The notes: a model not told the origin generated them from the letters alone. Shown: positions 23,815 to 35,722, counted from the first letter of the stretch. The stretch: DNA of 64,000 bases from Leptobrachium leishanense (GCA_009667805.1 CM019063.1:351750942-351814941), one strand, 5' to 3'. Made by a program: numbers and translations.

Positions 23815-23872
<58 letters not shown>
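23811..23872. repeat. (TA)n microsatellite
   Basis: About 60 bp of alternating TA with a few CATA interruptions. Confidence 0.95.
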
Positions 23873-24000
23873 AACGTCTGTTCCCGCAACTCCTTGTTAA
23901 GAATCCAATATTGTAATGAAGAAAGCGGTGCAAGTCACTGTGCATTAATAATATAGAAAGTCTTAAAAATAACAAATTTATTAGAACATTTTAAAAAAAC

Positions 24001-24029
24001 TGACCGACGTTTCGGTTCACTCAGGAACC
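24001..24029 (-). ncRNA. Hammerhead-derived motif in PLE 3' region
   Basis: The minus strand reads GGTTC-CTGAGT-GAACC directly followed by GAAACGTCGGT. The GAAAC-GUC half of a hammerhead core is present. The first half is altered (CUGAGUG instead of CUGANGA) and enclosed in a perfect 5-bp stem. It is probably a degenerate or minimal hammerhead, and activity is doubtful. Hammerheads in PLE terminal repeats are established knowledge. Confidence 0.45.
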
Positions 24030-24378
24030 ATCTTCAAGGTAGCTTGCAAGGTATGAACGCTGTTGTTTATATACCTACACAGATGCATTGCTTTCCTAAG
24101 AAAACGCCCAAGACAATTAGATTTTTACAGGTGAACTTACTGAGTCATGGGGTTATCCAATAGTTGTCACTATGTGTGACGACTAGGAACGCTCAGATCG
24201 GTGTGTTGTCATGGCAACTTAAAAACAATGGCAACCAATAGAGATTAGATGAGGACTATGTATACTTATAGCACATTCCTTAAGTCCACTGTCTACCTAT
24301 TATAAACCATATTTTTTTTTAAACTTTTTTGCTTTATTGTTCTGAAAGAAAACACGTATATGAGAAATACAGTTTCAC

Positions 24379-24849
24379 CTAGAGGTTTAAATGAGTATCT
24401 AACATCTTTATCCAAAAAGTTTCCCGCTGTAGAAGCAATTGGGAACGATTGCCACCACGGGGTAGAGGGGGAACATGATCGATCCCCACGAATCTCAATG
24501 AGGGTAAACGATGTTGCAGGTCGAGGAAATGTTTCGCGACTGGTTTGTCAGTGACTCCATCTCTATAGGCTGTTTTGATGGAAGAGCGATGACCACGTAT
24601 CCGGTCTCTTAAGGTTAAGTCAGTCTTGCCCACATACACCAATCCACAGGGGCATGTGATAAGATAAACCACATACTCCGTTTGGCATGTAATCCGATAT
24701 TTTATATTATATTTATGGCCAGTGTGGGGATGTGCAAAAGTGGATGATGGATACATATGGTTACAGGTTACACAACCTGTGCATCTAAAGCAGCCTTTCT
24801 TATAAAAAGGAGGTCGAAGGTCATACGCATTCACTGGGTCTGTATGCAC
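24379..24849 (-). pseudogene. PLE GIY-YIG endonuclease domain
   Basis: The frame has a cysteine cluster (CFRCTGCVTC, about residues 19-28), then the GIY-YIG core in divergent form (VVYLITCPCGLVYVGKTDLT, with the YLI...YVG pair), then R-x-R-x-x-H (LRDRIRGH) and a later E-x-FW motif (QRETFWIKMLDT). It would nick target DNA for PLE integration. The cysteine cluster before GIY-YIG is typical of Neptune-like PLEs. It is separated from the RT frame by stops and frame changes between 24850 and 25061, so the two no longer make one protein. Confidence 0.85.
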
Positions 24850-25061
24850 TAGTCAGTCACGCAAACTCTTTCCTCTTGCATAACTGATCAACGGTGGTGA
24901 GGAAAAAAAGATTTGGTAATTTTTTGTCATACAGAAAATTTTTCCAATGTTTTTTAATACGACTTGAAAGAAGATCACTATGAGTGTTCTAATTCATTGA
25001 CAAAAAAATCCGAGAGCCTTGTGGTTGTTCCAGGGTAGTACTTTTGTCACGTTCAATAGCT

Positions 25062-26456
25062 TTATCCAGACAAAAATGGGAGTATCCTCTCTAAAAATCT
25101 TGAATACATATCCTTAATTTGTTGTTCTCGTTTTCCCAAATCGCTATTATAGCGTATGACACGTAAGAACTGTGATATTGGTAAAGAATTAATAAGATGT
25201 CTTGGATGGTGACTATCAGCTCGAAGTTTTGTATTCCTATCTGTATTTCTATATAAAGTGTGACCCAATGTGTCTGTATGGAAAAGCATGACATCCAGGA
25301 ATGCAATTTCTTCTCTACTATGTGATGACGTAAATTTGATCGGTGTGTCAAGTTGGTTAAGTTCTTTTACCAGGAGTTCAAAAGTATCTTCATCTCCTTG
25401 CCAAATTATTAGAATGTCATCCACAAAGCGTCTGTAGAACAGTATCTGTTCGGTATATATTTGAAGGTGTTTACGTTCAAAACAATACATATAAAAATTG
25501 GCGTAGGTTGGCGCCATTGCTGCTCCCATTGCCATCCCAGACACTTGAATATAAAAGGATTTCTCGAACCGAAAAGAATTGTGATATAACGTAATGTATA
25601 ATAACGCGAGTATATATTCAATAGGTGGTCCTGTATAATGTAAGGATTCTTGCAAAAGTTGTTTGAACGATTGAACTCCCTCTTCATGTAGAATTGTAGT
25701 ATATAAATTCTTAACGTCCATTGTGGCTAAAAGCCATGGAGTAGCGGGTAATGTTAAAGTATGCAATTTCTGTAATAGGTGCATTGTGTCTTTAAGGCAA
25801 GTGGACAGGTGCATCATGGTATCTTTTGAAATCCGGTCAATGTATTTCCCTATAGGTTCTAGCAAGCTTCCTCTTGCTGACACTATTGGTCGGCCCGGCG
25901 GCTTTTGGCTGTTTTTATGAATTTTAGGAATCGTATATAAAATGGGAACTTTTGGAGGTTTTACCATGAGATACGAGGCTGTAACTTCTGAAAGGTGTCC
26001 TGCTTGTAGTCCTATTGTAACAGTCAAATTAATTTTGGCCGATAGATCTTTGGTGGGATCATGTGTTAATTTACGATAAATAGCTGGATCAGCAAGCTGT
26101 TGATTATCACTTCGATAATATGTGTAATCCATTAACACTATCCCTCCTCCTTTGTCAGCTTGACGTATAATGACACTAGTATCCGTTGAAAGTTCTTTCA
26201 ATATGGCATATTCCTCTTTTGTAAGGTTAGAGAAATGGTGAGGCTTGGATTTCAATAACTTAGATTCTTCATGTACAATTTTAGAATAGGTGTTGATAAA
26301 TGGATTGTTCGTTTTTACATCCTGTACACTCCTAAGTTTCAATGCAGGTTTATATGGAATAGCTGTGTTTGAGATTTGTTCTTGAATGGCGAGCGATCGA
26401 TTTAATTTGTAGTTTTGGATCTCTATTTCAAAAGGTGTAGCTTTCGAGGTGGGCAC
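25062..26456 (-). pseudogene. PLE reverse transcriptase, 464-residue open frame
   Basis: The long uninterrupted frame from ATG 26456 has the PLE RT motifs in order: ADKGGGIVLMD (100-110), IPKIHKNSQKPPGRPIVSA (176-194), MDVKNLYT with the first catalytic Asp (247), GMAMGAAMAPTYANFYM (307-323), FVDDILIIW with the catalytic pair Asp346-Asp347, and FLDVMLFH. PLE RTs are relatives of telomerase RT. All visible catalytic residues are kept. It is listed as a pseudogene because a complete PLE protein of about 700-900 residues would continue into the endonuclease, and here a stop after PFLSG at 25062 and further damage interrupt it. Confidence 0.85.
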
Positions 26457-26499
26457 AAAGGTTAAGCCTTTATTAAGGACACGAAGATAGGAGCAAAAA

Positions 26500-27440
26500 T
26501 AAAAAAATCCTGTTTGGAGATTTTTTTGGACAATAGTGCACCTAAATATACCGACTGAGGAAGGCTGTTAATGCCGAAACGCGTCTCGGTAACGCATCGG
26601 TCCATTCTTTAATATGCAATTGATTTTTTTAATACATAATGAATTTTATATGGTTTATATTCTATTGACTACTCTCCTTGGATATATACTTGCCACTGCT
26701 TGAAAGCTCCTGATATCTGGCCCTCAGACGGTTGGGAAGAGGTTCTGGGTATCCACCATAGTGTACCTGATGCTGTATTGAGTGAGCCTGTGTGGAAGAG
26801 GCTCCATATCTGGTGAGTTCAATACATTATTACCTCTTTTTATCAGAATACGGTAATCTACTATGGGAGCGCTGTCTATTATCTTATTGTAGCCATCGCA
26901 ACCAGAGTTGAAGATTTAAGAAAGGATACGCCACCCTCTATATGGCTGGAAGCCCTTAAACCTAGAGCCAGGGATTTTTTGGGATCTTATAAATGTGAGT
27001 TTCCATATTCCTACAAGTGATTTGCCATATTTAATTGGGATTTTCTGCACGATTATTTCTTCATTTTTTCTCTCCCCCTCGAATTTTTTTTTTTTCTCCT
27101 TTCTGGCTATCCTCTCCATTATTGAGAGACGGCAAGAGATACACAGACCAAGAAAGGAGGACTAGATTTGTGCATCGCTTGAACATAAAGAGAAGTAAAT
27201 TTTTAAGGAATTTTTCCCACTGTTGTATTGGATATCATTGGATTTGCACATTTGGACACTGTTGCACTTTATAGACTCTTATACCCATCGCACTGCTGGA
27301 ATTTTATATATTGTTGCACTTTACTGTGTTCTATGGCACATTGCACTTTTATATGTGTACATTGATTGAATATTTGTCACCTTAAGATTGAAGCACTTTA
27401 AAACAGATTACTTAACCCGTTTTCGTTTGGATTGTAATAT
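26500..27440 (+). mobile_element. ORF-less hammerhead-motif repeat, copy 1
   Basis: This sequence is related to 37915-38756. Both start with GGACA...TAAATA-CACCGACTGAGGAAG and later share words such as 'gaggctc', a CCACCCTATAT-type stretch and 'aataaatgtgagt'. No open frame with a recognisable domain is present. It directly follows the PLE on the other strand. Its right end is approximate and no target duplication was found for this copy. Confidence 0.55.
26549..26591 (+). ncRNA. Type I hammerhead ribozyme-like motif
   Basis: In order: stem I strand TACCGA, core CTGAGGA (fits CUGANGA), stem II GGC...GCC after one extra A, GAAA, a minimal stem III in ACGCGU, cleavage triplet GUC, and stem I return TCGGTA. 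Stem I is a perfect 6-bp pairing. The tiny stem III suggests action as a dimer, as reported for minimal hammerheads. The extra A beside stem II may weaken activity. Confidence 0.65.
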
Positions 27441-27730
27441 GTGGTAGACACTGCAGCCAACGTTCAGGGCTGGATTAACATAGGGGCTGATGGAGCAGCA
27501 ACTCCAGGCCCATGCCCCAGAATAGGCCCAGAGAAAGGAGAACTAGGTCTGCATTGATGGGCATTTGTATCTCCAACCCCATAGCAGCTACCGGGTCATG
27601 GGAGATATCACTGGAAAGGCCAGACCATGACCTTTCCCATGATACCAAACAAGACTAGGTTTTATGTGACAAATATAAATATTTATTTTTCTTTCGAACA
27701 GCAATATTTTTCGCTTTACAATTATAAAGT

Positions 27731-27870
27731 CAGGAGTGTGGAAATTTTAAAAAAAATCTACCTGTCCCTCAGGACGATCAACTTGTCCTGATAATTTCAA
27801 CAAGTGTTTAAATAGAGGTCTTTATTCATAACAGCCTATAAAGGCAGCGTCAGATACATGTGATGAATAA
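27731..27870. repeat. hAT end with GGACAAGTAGAT-type subterminal repeats
   Basis: CAGGAGTGTGGAAATTTTAA matches the TIR of the hAT remnant ending at 3449. Copies of the subterminal repeat follow (ATCTACCTGTCC, ATCAACTTGTCC). No transposase is present. Confidence 0.6.
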
Positions 27871-27890
27871 AGACCTTTATTTAACCCTTT

Positions 27891-28541
27891 CGCTGCTGAG
27901 GCTTTTCCCGCCTCTGTGCTGAGGTCATTTTTACCGGTTTTGCTCATCATGTTTAAACGCGTTTTGAAGGCTTATTTTAGTATATGACCCAGACATATTA
28001 TATATCGTTCTTTCCGTCAGAATCGGCAGATTAATAATATGTCATTATATGTATACGTCATGACCTGTCTGTATATTATAACAAAAAATGCATTAAAATA
28101 TGAATTTTCAATAATTTACAGCGTGTAAAGTGTTTTTTTCCCACATTTTAACATGCGAGCAATTGCGGTTATATTTTGTATGGGGTGCACTTGTTAAAAA
28201 AATTAGAGATGGGGTCTCGTTACATTTTTTTTTGGGGAAAATTACACGATTTTTAACAAACGCACCGCATACAAAAATCGTTAATGTGAACAATGATGCT
28301 GCACTATAAATTGAAATGGGAACAATATTGCTGCATTAACAAACCAAAAAAAAAAAATTTTTTTTTTTATAATTTTTTTTTAAATATTTTTTTTATTTTT
28401 TTATCTTTTTACAAACTTTTTTCACATTCGAGTTTGGCCGATCCAACAATACCAAACATTAACCCCTAGCTGCCACAGATCGGGAGATAGGGGATTCATT
28501 GGAATCCCCTATCTCCACCGTTGGTGGCAGCTAGGGGTTAA
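27891..28541. mobile_element. piggyBac-like MITE with TTAA at both ends
   Basis: It starts TTAACCCTTTCGCTGCTGAG and ends at TTAA 28538-28541. It is related to 8442-9555 over at least 27900-28340. Its last 83 bp (28459-28541) form a hairpin bounded by TTAACCCCTAGCTGCCAC and its exact complement, so the right end could instead be a separate small foldback element. Confidence 0.5.
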
Positions 28542-30031
28542 CTCCAGGACTGGCGTCATCGTGCAGGCTGTGCCCTTCCAAATGGTGCCTGGGTTAACCC
28601 CCGCAACGCCGCCGATCGGGAGGGAGAGAGGTCCGAAGGATCTCCCCCCCCCTCCCTTTCAGGCGCCTCCTCCGCACATGCGGGGGGCGCCTGAATTAGG
28701 TGTCATCGTGCCGCGGCGTCGCTCAAGGAAGGCAAGTATGCCGGAGAGCTCCAGGAACGGCTGTCCGAATGCCGATTAAGCATTCAAACAGCCGCCCAAG
28801 CCCCTCGGATGCCGGCAAGCCGGCTCAATGCCGGCTTCCGGTATTGGGGGCATCCCTGTAATTAGTCCGCAGTCCGGTGGGCTTCTAGCCCGCCGGACTG
28901 CATCTCAAAAAAACTACTCGCCTGGATCTTCATGTCCCAGGCGTCGGACGATACAATTCGCACACCCCTGAAAGTGAAAATTGATGCTGCACTAACCATC
29001 TCATTTCTCATGTCACCAACAAGTGTGGAGGTGAAGGCACTATGTGTTACTACGAATTGTTGCATCAAAAACCTAAACCACCGCACTGCAGCGAAGAGCA
29101 CTGGGGGACTTTGGAACCCTGCGTCACTAATCTTTACATGGCACAAGGTCAAATGAGTCATTGGACAGGTCAGAGTCTGGCCTTTGCGTGGATACCAAAC
29201 CTGACCATGTAAAATCTAAAAGAAAAAAAAAAAAAAATTTTCTCCAAAGCGATGGCACTGTCCATTTGTCACATATAAAATCAGCAATACCACGCGCGCC
29301 ATTACTCACCTTCTCATTTCCCACGCTGGGAGCAAGGTCAGTGTTTTATAGGTCATCATATTATTAATAAGACACCATCCTCCAAAACAAGGGAAATATT
29401 TCATTTATTTTTTTGGTTAAAATTGTATATTTTTTCAGAAAAATTAAAGTAACAGGTTCCCATTTAGATTTTAATAACATGAACTCCCTGTAGAATATAT
29501 AACCATAAAGCTTTAGATGATAAAATTTGAAAAAATAATTTTACACGGTTTAAAGGATTGAAATCTGAATGGAAATTTCCTCACACAGTATCTGCCTGGT
29601 TAGATATACTCTGCTATTAAATAACCTAAATATGTTTTCATTTCACTAAATTAAAAAAGCAAACAAAATATTCAGCTCCAGGCCCAGAGTTCTTAATACG
29701 GCCCTAACGTTAATGCTCACGCAGGTGAGCGTTAACGCAACGTTAAGAGTGTAATGTGGCCCTTAGTGTTTAGGTCAAATTTTCCTCTTACTCGTTTATG
29801 CAACCCACACATTATACAACTTTTTCCCGCCATTAAAGATACCGTTATTTCCATCATATCGTATAATTTACTATAAAAAAGAAATATGAAATATGATGAA
29901 AAAAAACCCCAAAAAAAACACTTTCGTAATTTAATCCGCAAAATCTACAACCACCAAAAAAATACCCCAGCTATAGTTTCAAAATCTTGTCCCACGAATA
30001 GAAATACCCAATTTTTACATGTTTTTGCTTT
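28542..30031. other. Non-coding stretch, repeat-derived
   Basis: The GC-rich part 28580-28860 is related to 9270-9480 (both have a CGATCGGGAG segment followed by CCTCCCTTTCAGGCG). The rest is AT-rich with homopolymers. No gene is seen. Confidence 0.45.
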
Positions 30032-30352
30032 TTAACCCCATCACTGCTGAGCTAGTTCACCTATGTGCGCTGAGCTCATTCTGACAGTTTTAGGCTCATT
30101 TTTAGATGACAGCCTAGGTCTTATTTAACTAAACCCCACCCCCCCCCCCCCGAATTTATTTTAAAAAAAAAATTGTTTTATTTTTACACCAAACCTGGTC
30201 ATGTTTGGCATGATTGGAAAGGCCATGATCATGGGTGGGGGGGACGGGGACCCAGAGGCTTGGCTGACATCCAGGATGTCAGCCACCTCCAGGTTTGAAT
30301 CGTGATCCGGGCTGATTGTCGCCGAATCGTGATCCAGCAGCGAACAGGTTAA
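30032..30352. mobile_element. piggyBac-like MITE, 321 bp, TTAA ends
   Basis: The ends are TTAACCCCATCACTGCTGAG and CAGCAGCGAACAGGTTAA, which are imperfect inverted copies including the TTAA target. It belongs to the same family as 8442-9555 and 27891-28541 but is much shorter. Confidence 0.6.
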
Positions 30353-31240
30353 TGCTGTAACACCGCTGAAATGGGAGACTCTCCCCTTTGCAACTTACAT
30401 CACTCTAGAGTTAACTGTTGGGGAGACCGATGGCGCCAAAGGAGCCGCCCTACCATTCCAGAATTTTAACTACAGGCACCTGCTGATGATGTCATCACGC
30501 CACGTGATGACATCATTGGACGTGCCAGCCCACAGGAAACGGCAGGGCAAGCTTCCAGCTTGCCAGACACAACGTGGGAGAAGACGAGGGAGGAGAGTAT
30601 CGGCGGGAGGGAGGGAGGTTAGGAACCCGCTGACGTGGGTCTAAGGAACCGGGTTTCAGTTGTCGTTGGCAAGGTTGCTACGCTGGGGCCGCGCTCTCGA
30701 GATAGCTTGCAGAGTTTGTGGGATCTCACGAGAGTGTGGCTGGAGGACCCAGCGAGTGGCCGATTTACAACCTTTGCTGACTTCCACTCGCTGGGGCATG
30801 GCAGAATACTGTTAGTACATTCTGCCAGCCGCCCAAGCACCCCACATGACACGGGGCACCACCAGCCCAGTGCTGGCTTCGGTATAGGTGTCAGGAGCCC
30901 ATGAGGGGGGGGGGGGGGGGGAGTATAACTCAAAAGACCCGTGCGCCAGGACATTTCTAGTCGCCTTGATGCCCGGGTTTTGTCGAGCCCTGACTTAAGC
31001 ATCCAAATGTTTTACCATTTTGCTCAGCTTCTTGGATTGGGGAAGACTCCTTTGAAATTTGCACATTCATGTACGACTATAAACCATCTACCACGACATG
31101 TGTCATCTTCTCTTCGTCTTCTGTAGGCCATCAGCCTCAATTGTATGAGTGGCGACATCACCAAAGCAGCTAACACCAGCAGAATTGAGAAATAAGGAGA
31201 AGTTCCCACAGTTTGGTTTCTAATACCCTCAAGATCTAGA
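30353..31240. other. Non-coding stretch
   Basis: GC-rich repeat-like DNA with a G-run (30905-30920). Open frames on both strands here have no recognisable domains. No gene is supportable. Confidence 0.4.
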
Positions 31241-31400
31241 TTGTAAATTCCCACGGGAATAGGGTCCTCATATCCTCACGTATCTGCTGGCAGGAATACT
31301 GACCTGTCTCCTGTATGTATTGTAGAATGGTCTTGTCTTTACCCATTACACCTTGTACAGCTCTGCGGAAGGTGTTGGCACTTAATAAAGAATAATAATT
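31241..31400 (+). repeat. L2-type LINE 3' tail
   Basis: GGGAATAGGGTCCTCATATC ... GTACAGCTCTGCGGAAGGTG ... AATAAAGAATAATAATT corresponds, in opposite orientation, to the 3' end of the LINE at 33184-33340. It accounts for the end of a 96-residue minus-strand frame that otherwise resembles nothing. Confidence 0.7.
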
Positions 31401-33180
31401 TTGTGCTTCACGGAGGTGTGGATACCAGCTAGTGAAGGCAACACAGGCATATTTTGGTTTTCCAGATGCAACAGTGTTTGGAACCAATAGGGCAGGATAG
31501 TGGTTACACATTTCCATAGTGTGCATTAGTCTGCAAGCAACACAAGAACTGACTTCTATATTACTCGCACGTCACTAGGTTACCCACATCCTGTAGCTCA
31601 ATATGCATTTCCTTTCAGCTGCTACAAAGTGGATATATTTACTGAATTACCTCGTCCCTTAATAAATTTACTTTAAGCATTAGAAGGTCTGCAACTTTTA
31701 CATTAGAACATTAAAACGATTTAAAATTTGCACTACATCCAATAAGCTTTTGCATACTATTTGTGGTGCTGTAAATTGTCCAATTAAGGTTACGCACACG
31801 CAATTTTTTAGATTATTTAAAAAAGTTTGCAGTGAAAAATTTTTAGTAAAATTATACTAATGATAGTCATAATGTGCCGCACTCAGAGTTTTGTGAATTT
31901 ATCTTTTATTGTGCCTACATAAGGATCAATATTACCGTTCCTTGTGGACTTCAAAGATACAATACAAAGTATGGATACACTGATATAATTTTTTCAGGGC
32001 CGATACCGATACTCGACAGCTTTTCTGGCCGATAGCCGATATTTGGTGCAGATACTCTGAATTTAAAGTTGTGAAAAAAAACCCCAGCACAAATCTGACA
32101 TTATGCCATGAACTCAATGAGTTTAACATTTAAACATTGCACCACGTCCACTTCATTTATTCAATTTAATAAGATTTTTTTCATTTAAGCTTTTATTTTT
32201 ACAAACAATAAGACGTTGTCTTTGGCCTTCTTAAAGATTCCTCATATGAATCTGTATGTAAGGGGTTCAGCAACCTTGGCCCTCCAAGGGTTATATTACA
32301 AAGTTGGTGCTAACTTAACTAGAGCTGTTGTAAACTTACCAGAGCCATTATAGTCTATGGGGTTGTTATGTTTACACCAGCTCTGGTTACGTTACGTTAG
32401 CACGGACTTTGTAATATCGCCCCTCATGTTTTGGAATTACATCTGCCATGATGCTCAGCTTCTCATTAGGTTCTTGGAGCCTCATGGGAAATGAAGTTCA
32501 AAAACATCTGGAGGGCTCAGGTTTCTGACCCATCTCCTGTATAGGGAATTGCCTGCCAGATGGGATGGAAGCCTCATTTCTGTTGTCATCACGCTCATGT
32601 GCAATACGGTCAGTGAGCAGGGGTCGTTCCACAGTGAGGGCTCACAGCCTGATGTGGGAGAAGCCCCGGATTCGCACAGTTCTGTGGGATCTTGCATGTC
32701 ACAGCTGCAGTGAATCAACTTGTCCAATTATCGGAGAAAAAAAAAAAAAAGGCAAATAAACCGATATCAGTAATTTTCTGAATATCGGCAGCCGATAATT
32801 GGCAAAACCGATAGATCGGCCTATCCCTAATATAAAGTGTGGGGGAATGTCCAGATGCCGAGGAGAGTGGTTGCCATTCTGCTGAGCTCCGTGATGGGCT
32901 GCTGGGTTTTCAGATCCGATGGCTGTTTCCTGTCCTAATTTTGGCACACTCTCCTCAAGCGTATTGTAAGTCAGCTCGGGACTCTTGACGCTCGTCTGAG
33001 GCTGGGTTTTCGGCGTCAGACGCTGATCGGGAGCACTTTTTCCTTGCGGCCTCTCGAGAGTGGTGGCCATCTTGCGGCCTCCATCAGGGTACCATATCAC
33101 CATATTCTGACCCATGGGCAAGAAGACAGGGAAGACTGAGGTGGCAGAGAGCCCTCGCCTGCCTGACATCCGAATCTCTA
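31401..33180. other. Non-coding stretch with a possible DNA-transposon remnant
   Basis: Between about 31975 and 32832 both ends are rich in CCGATA/CCGATAT words. The right end (reading leftwards) is TTAGGGATAGGCCGATCTAT, a known style of vertebrate MITE terminus, but the left terminus is only loosely complementary. No gene is seen in the rest. Confidence 0.4.
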
Positions 33181-33394
33181 TTTTATTATTATTCTTTATT
33201 TATAAAGCGCCAGCATATTCCGCAGCGCTGTACAATAAGCACAGTATAGACAGGGTTACAATACATTGAACAACATTTGACAAACCGTACAGGAGGAGAT
33301 GAGGGCCCTATTCCTGTAGGAACTTACAATCTGGGAGGGTTGGGGTTGGAAACCGGAGGAGAGGACTGTAAGGTGAGAGTGATTGATGGTTGCG

Positions 33395-35722
33395 TCAGTG
33401 AGTTGGGTGGTAGGCTTCCCTAAATAGGAATGTTTTAAGGGAGCATTTGAAGGAAGAGAAGTTAGGGGAAAGTCTGACAGTACGAGGGAGAGCGTTCCAG
33501 AGAGTGGGGGCTACGCGTGAGAAATCCTGCAGTCTAGCATGGGAAGAGGTGATGCGGGGAGAAGCTAGGTGCAGGTCACTGTTTAAACTTAGGGAGCGGG
33601 CTGGGGTGTATTTGGTGATTAGTGAGGACAGGTAGTGGGGAGCTGAGTTAGTGAGGGTTTTGTAGGTAAGGATAAGGATTTTGAACTTAATTCTGCAGTG
33701 GATGGGGAGCCAGTGAAGGGACTCGCAGAGGGGAGCGGCAGAGACAGAGCGGCGGGTGAGGTGAATTAGCCTGGCGGAGGCGTTCAGGATGGATTGTAGG
33801 GGGGAGAGGCGGGACAGAGGGAGGCCAGATAAGAGATTATTGCAATAGTTGAGTCGGGAGATTACCAGGGCGTGTATGAGTTGTTTTGTGGTGACAGCGG
33901 TAAGAAATGGCCGAATTCTGGAAATATTACGCAGTTGGTATCGGCAGGAGGAGGAAAGAGACTTGATGTGGGGGATGAAGGAAAGAGCAGAGTCAAGTGT
34001 AACTCCAAGACAGCGAACTTGGTTTGATGGGGAGATGGTGATACCCTCCACCGTGATCGAGAAGTCAGGAGGTGGGGAGGCAATGGAGGGAGGAATAAGT
34101 AGGAGTTCAGTCTTTGACATGTTGATCTTTAGGTGGGAGGCCATCCAGGAGGAGATGCCAGATAAACAGTCACTGACTTTTGAAAGGACAGGGGGAGAGA
34201 GATCAGGGGTAGAGAGGTAGATCTGAGTGTCATCAGCGTAGAGGTGGCAATTAAAGCCAAAGCTGTTGAGGATTTTGCCCAGGGAGGAGGTGTAGATGGA
34301 AAAGAGCAGAGGACCAAGGACAGAGCCTTGAGGTACACCAACAGATAGAGGCAATGAGGAGGAGGAGTTACCAGCAAAGGACACACAGAAGGACCTGTTG
34401 GATAAATAGGAGTCAACCCAAGCAAGTGCAGTGTCACCGAGACCCAGAGAGTTGAGGGTCTGTAGAAGGAGGGGGTGGTCAACAGTGTCAAAAGCAGCCG
34501 AGAGGTCAAGCAGGATGAGAATAGAATGGTGGCCGTGTTTTTTAGCAGTTAGGAGGTCGTTGGTGACTTTGGTGAGGGCAGTTTCAGTTGAGTGTAGGGG
34601 ACGGAAGCCAGATTGCAGGGGGTCAAGTAGGGAATTGGAGGACAGGAAGAGGGAGAGGCGGTTGAAGACTAGTTTTTCTAAGAGCTTTGATGTGAAGGGA
34701 AGCAGGGCGGTAGTTGGATGGAGAGTTGGGGTAACTAGCGTGTGTTTGAAGGCGGATGGAAAGGAGCCAGTGGAGAGAGATAGGTTGAAGATGTGTGAGA
34801 GAGCAGGGGTGAGGGAGGAGGAGAGGGGAGGAATTAGATGTGAGGGAATGGGGTCGAGCGGGCACGTGGTGAGATGTGAGGAGGACAATAAGGAATTGAC
34901 TTCCTCCTCAGTGGCTGGGAGGAAGCGGCAGAGGGTGGCAGAGGGGACCTCTGGGAGTGGAGGTGGCAGATAACTATCTTGTGTTGGGATGTTGCTTCTG
35001 ATAGTTAAAGTTTTACTGAGGAAGTAGTCTGCCAGGTCTTGAGCGCTGAAGGCAGCTGTGGGGGGAGGTGCAGGTGGGTAGAGGAGGGTGTTGAAGGTGG
35101 ACCAGAGCCGCTCAGGGTTGGAGGACAGCGTAGATATAAGAGATGAGAAGAAGGATTGTTTGGCCAAGTGGAGGACAGAGGTGTATGATCGGAGAATAAA
35201 CTTGAAGTGAACAAAATCAGCTTCAGAGCGGGATTTCCTCCAGGCACGCTCTGCAGTGCGGGAGCATCTTTGCAGGTAGCGAGTCTGGAGGGTGTGCTAG
35301 GGCTGAAGCTGGCGGCGTGGGGCCTTACAGAGTCGAAGAGGAGCAAGAGTGTCTAGAGCAGAGATAAGCGTAGTATTGTAGTGATTAGTGGCAGTATCAG
35401 GGCAGGTGAAGGATGAGGTATGAGGGAGGTGGTGAAGTAGGTTGGAGAATTGATGGGGGTCCACAGCATGTAGATTTCTGCGAGTGTGTGCGCGGGGTGG
35501 GGGAGCAGGGTGTTTAGGAAGTCCAGATAGGTTGAAAGAGAGAAGGTGGTGGTCAGATGGGGAAAGGGCGACATTTGAACTCAGAAATGGAGCAGAGGTT
35601 GGAAAAGACAAGGTCAATAGCGTGACCATCGCGGTGGGTAGGGAGGAGGGAGGATTGTGTGAGTCCAAGGGAGGACGTGAGTGAAAGAAGTTTGGAGGCA
35701 GCAGGGGCGGAAGGATCGTCAA
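33395..35722 (-). pseudogene. L2-type reverse transcriptase region, one internal stop
   Basis: Two stretches in the same frame (35297-35722 and 33395-35167) are separated by one TAG at 35297-35299. The 590-residue part has RT motifs [17 protein letters not shown] (catalytic Asp221), [16 protein letters not shown] (275-289) and [10 protein letters not shown] (Asp312-Asp313), followed by the C-terminal [15 protein letters not shown] segment ([20 protein letters not shown]). A short internal deletion is likely near residues 145-158, where the NYRPVS-type motif is missing. Catalytic residues are kept, but the protein is incomplete. Confidence 0.88.

Larger units (their letters stand above)
23880..26500 (-). 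mobile_element. Penelope-like element (Neptune-type) with RT and GIY-YIG domains
   Basis: Read leftwards, the element has a reverse-transcriptase frame (25062-26456), a damaged linker (24850-25061) and a GIY-YIG endonuclease frame (24379-24849). It ends in a 3' noncoding part that holds a hammerhead-like motif (24001-24029). This domain order defines Penelope-like elements. The 5' part before ATG 26456 is short, so it is probably 5'-truncated. The adjoining hammerhead-motif repeat starts at about 26500. Confidence 0.88.
27464..29703. mobile_element. Possible hAT-type composite element
   Basis: The left end AGGGCTGGATTAACATAGGG and the right end GTTCTTAATACGGCCCT are imperfect inverted copies. 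The flanks CAACGTTC and TAACGTTA match at 6 of 8 positions. The interior holds another hAT end (27731), a piggyBac-like element (27891-28541) and unassigned DNA. The boundary call is tentative. Confidence 0.35.

Noticed and set aside
25062..26456. Telomerase-like reverse transcriptase as a host gene
   Set aside because: The motifs and the adjoining GIY-YIG domain identify a Penelope-like element, a relative of telomerase, not TERT.
31236..31526. 96-residue minus-strand frame that looked like a host exon
   Set aside because: Its last third is the L2-type LINE 3' tail (shared with 33184-33340). The rest has no recognised domain or splice sites that I can defend.
34431..34973. Arginine-rich 180-residue plus-strand frame
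   Set aside because: It is antisense to the L2-type reverse transcriptase.
33395..35167. 590-residue frame as a cellular protein
   Set aside because: [16 protein letters not shown] and the upstream endonuclease make it an L2-type LINE protein.
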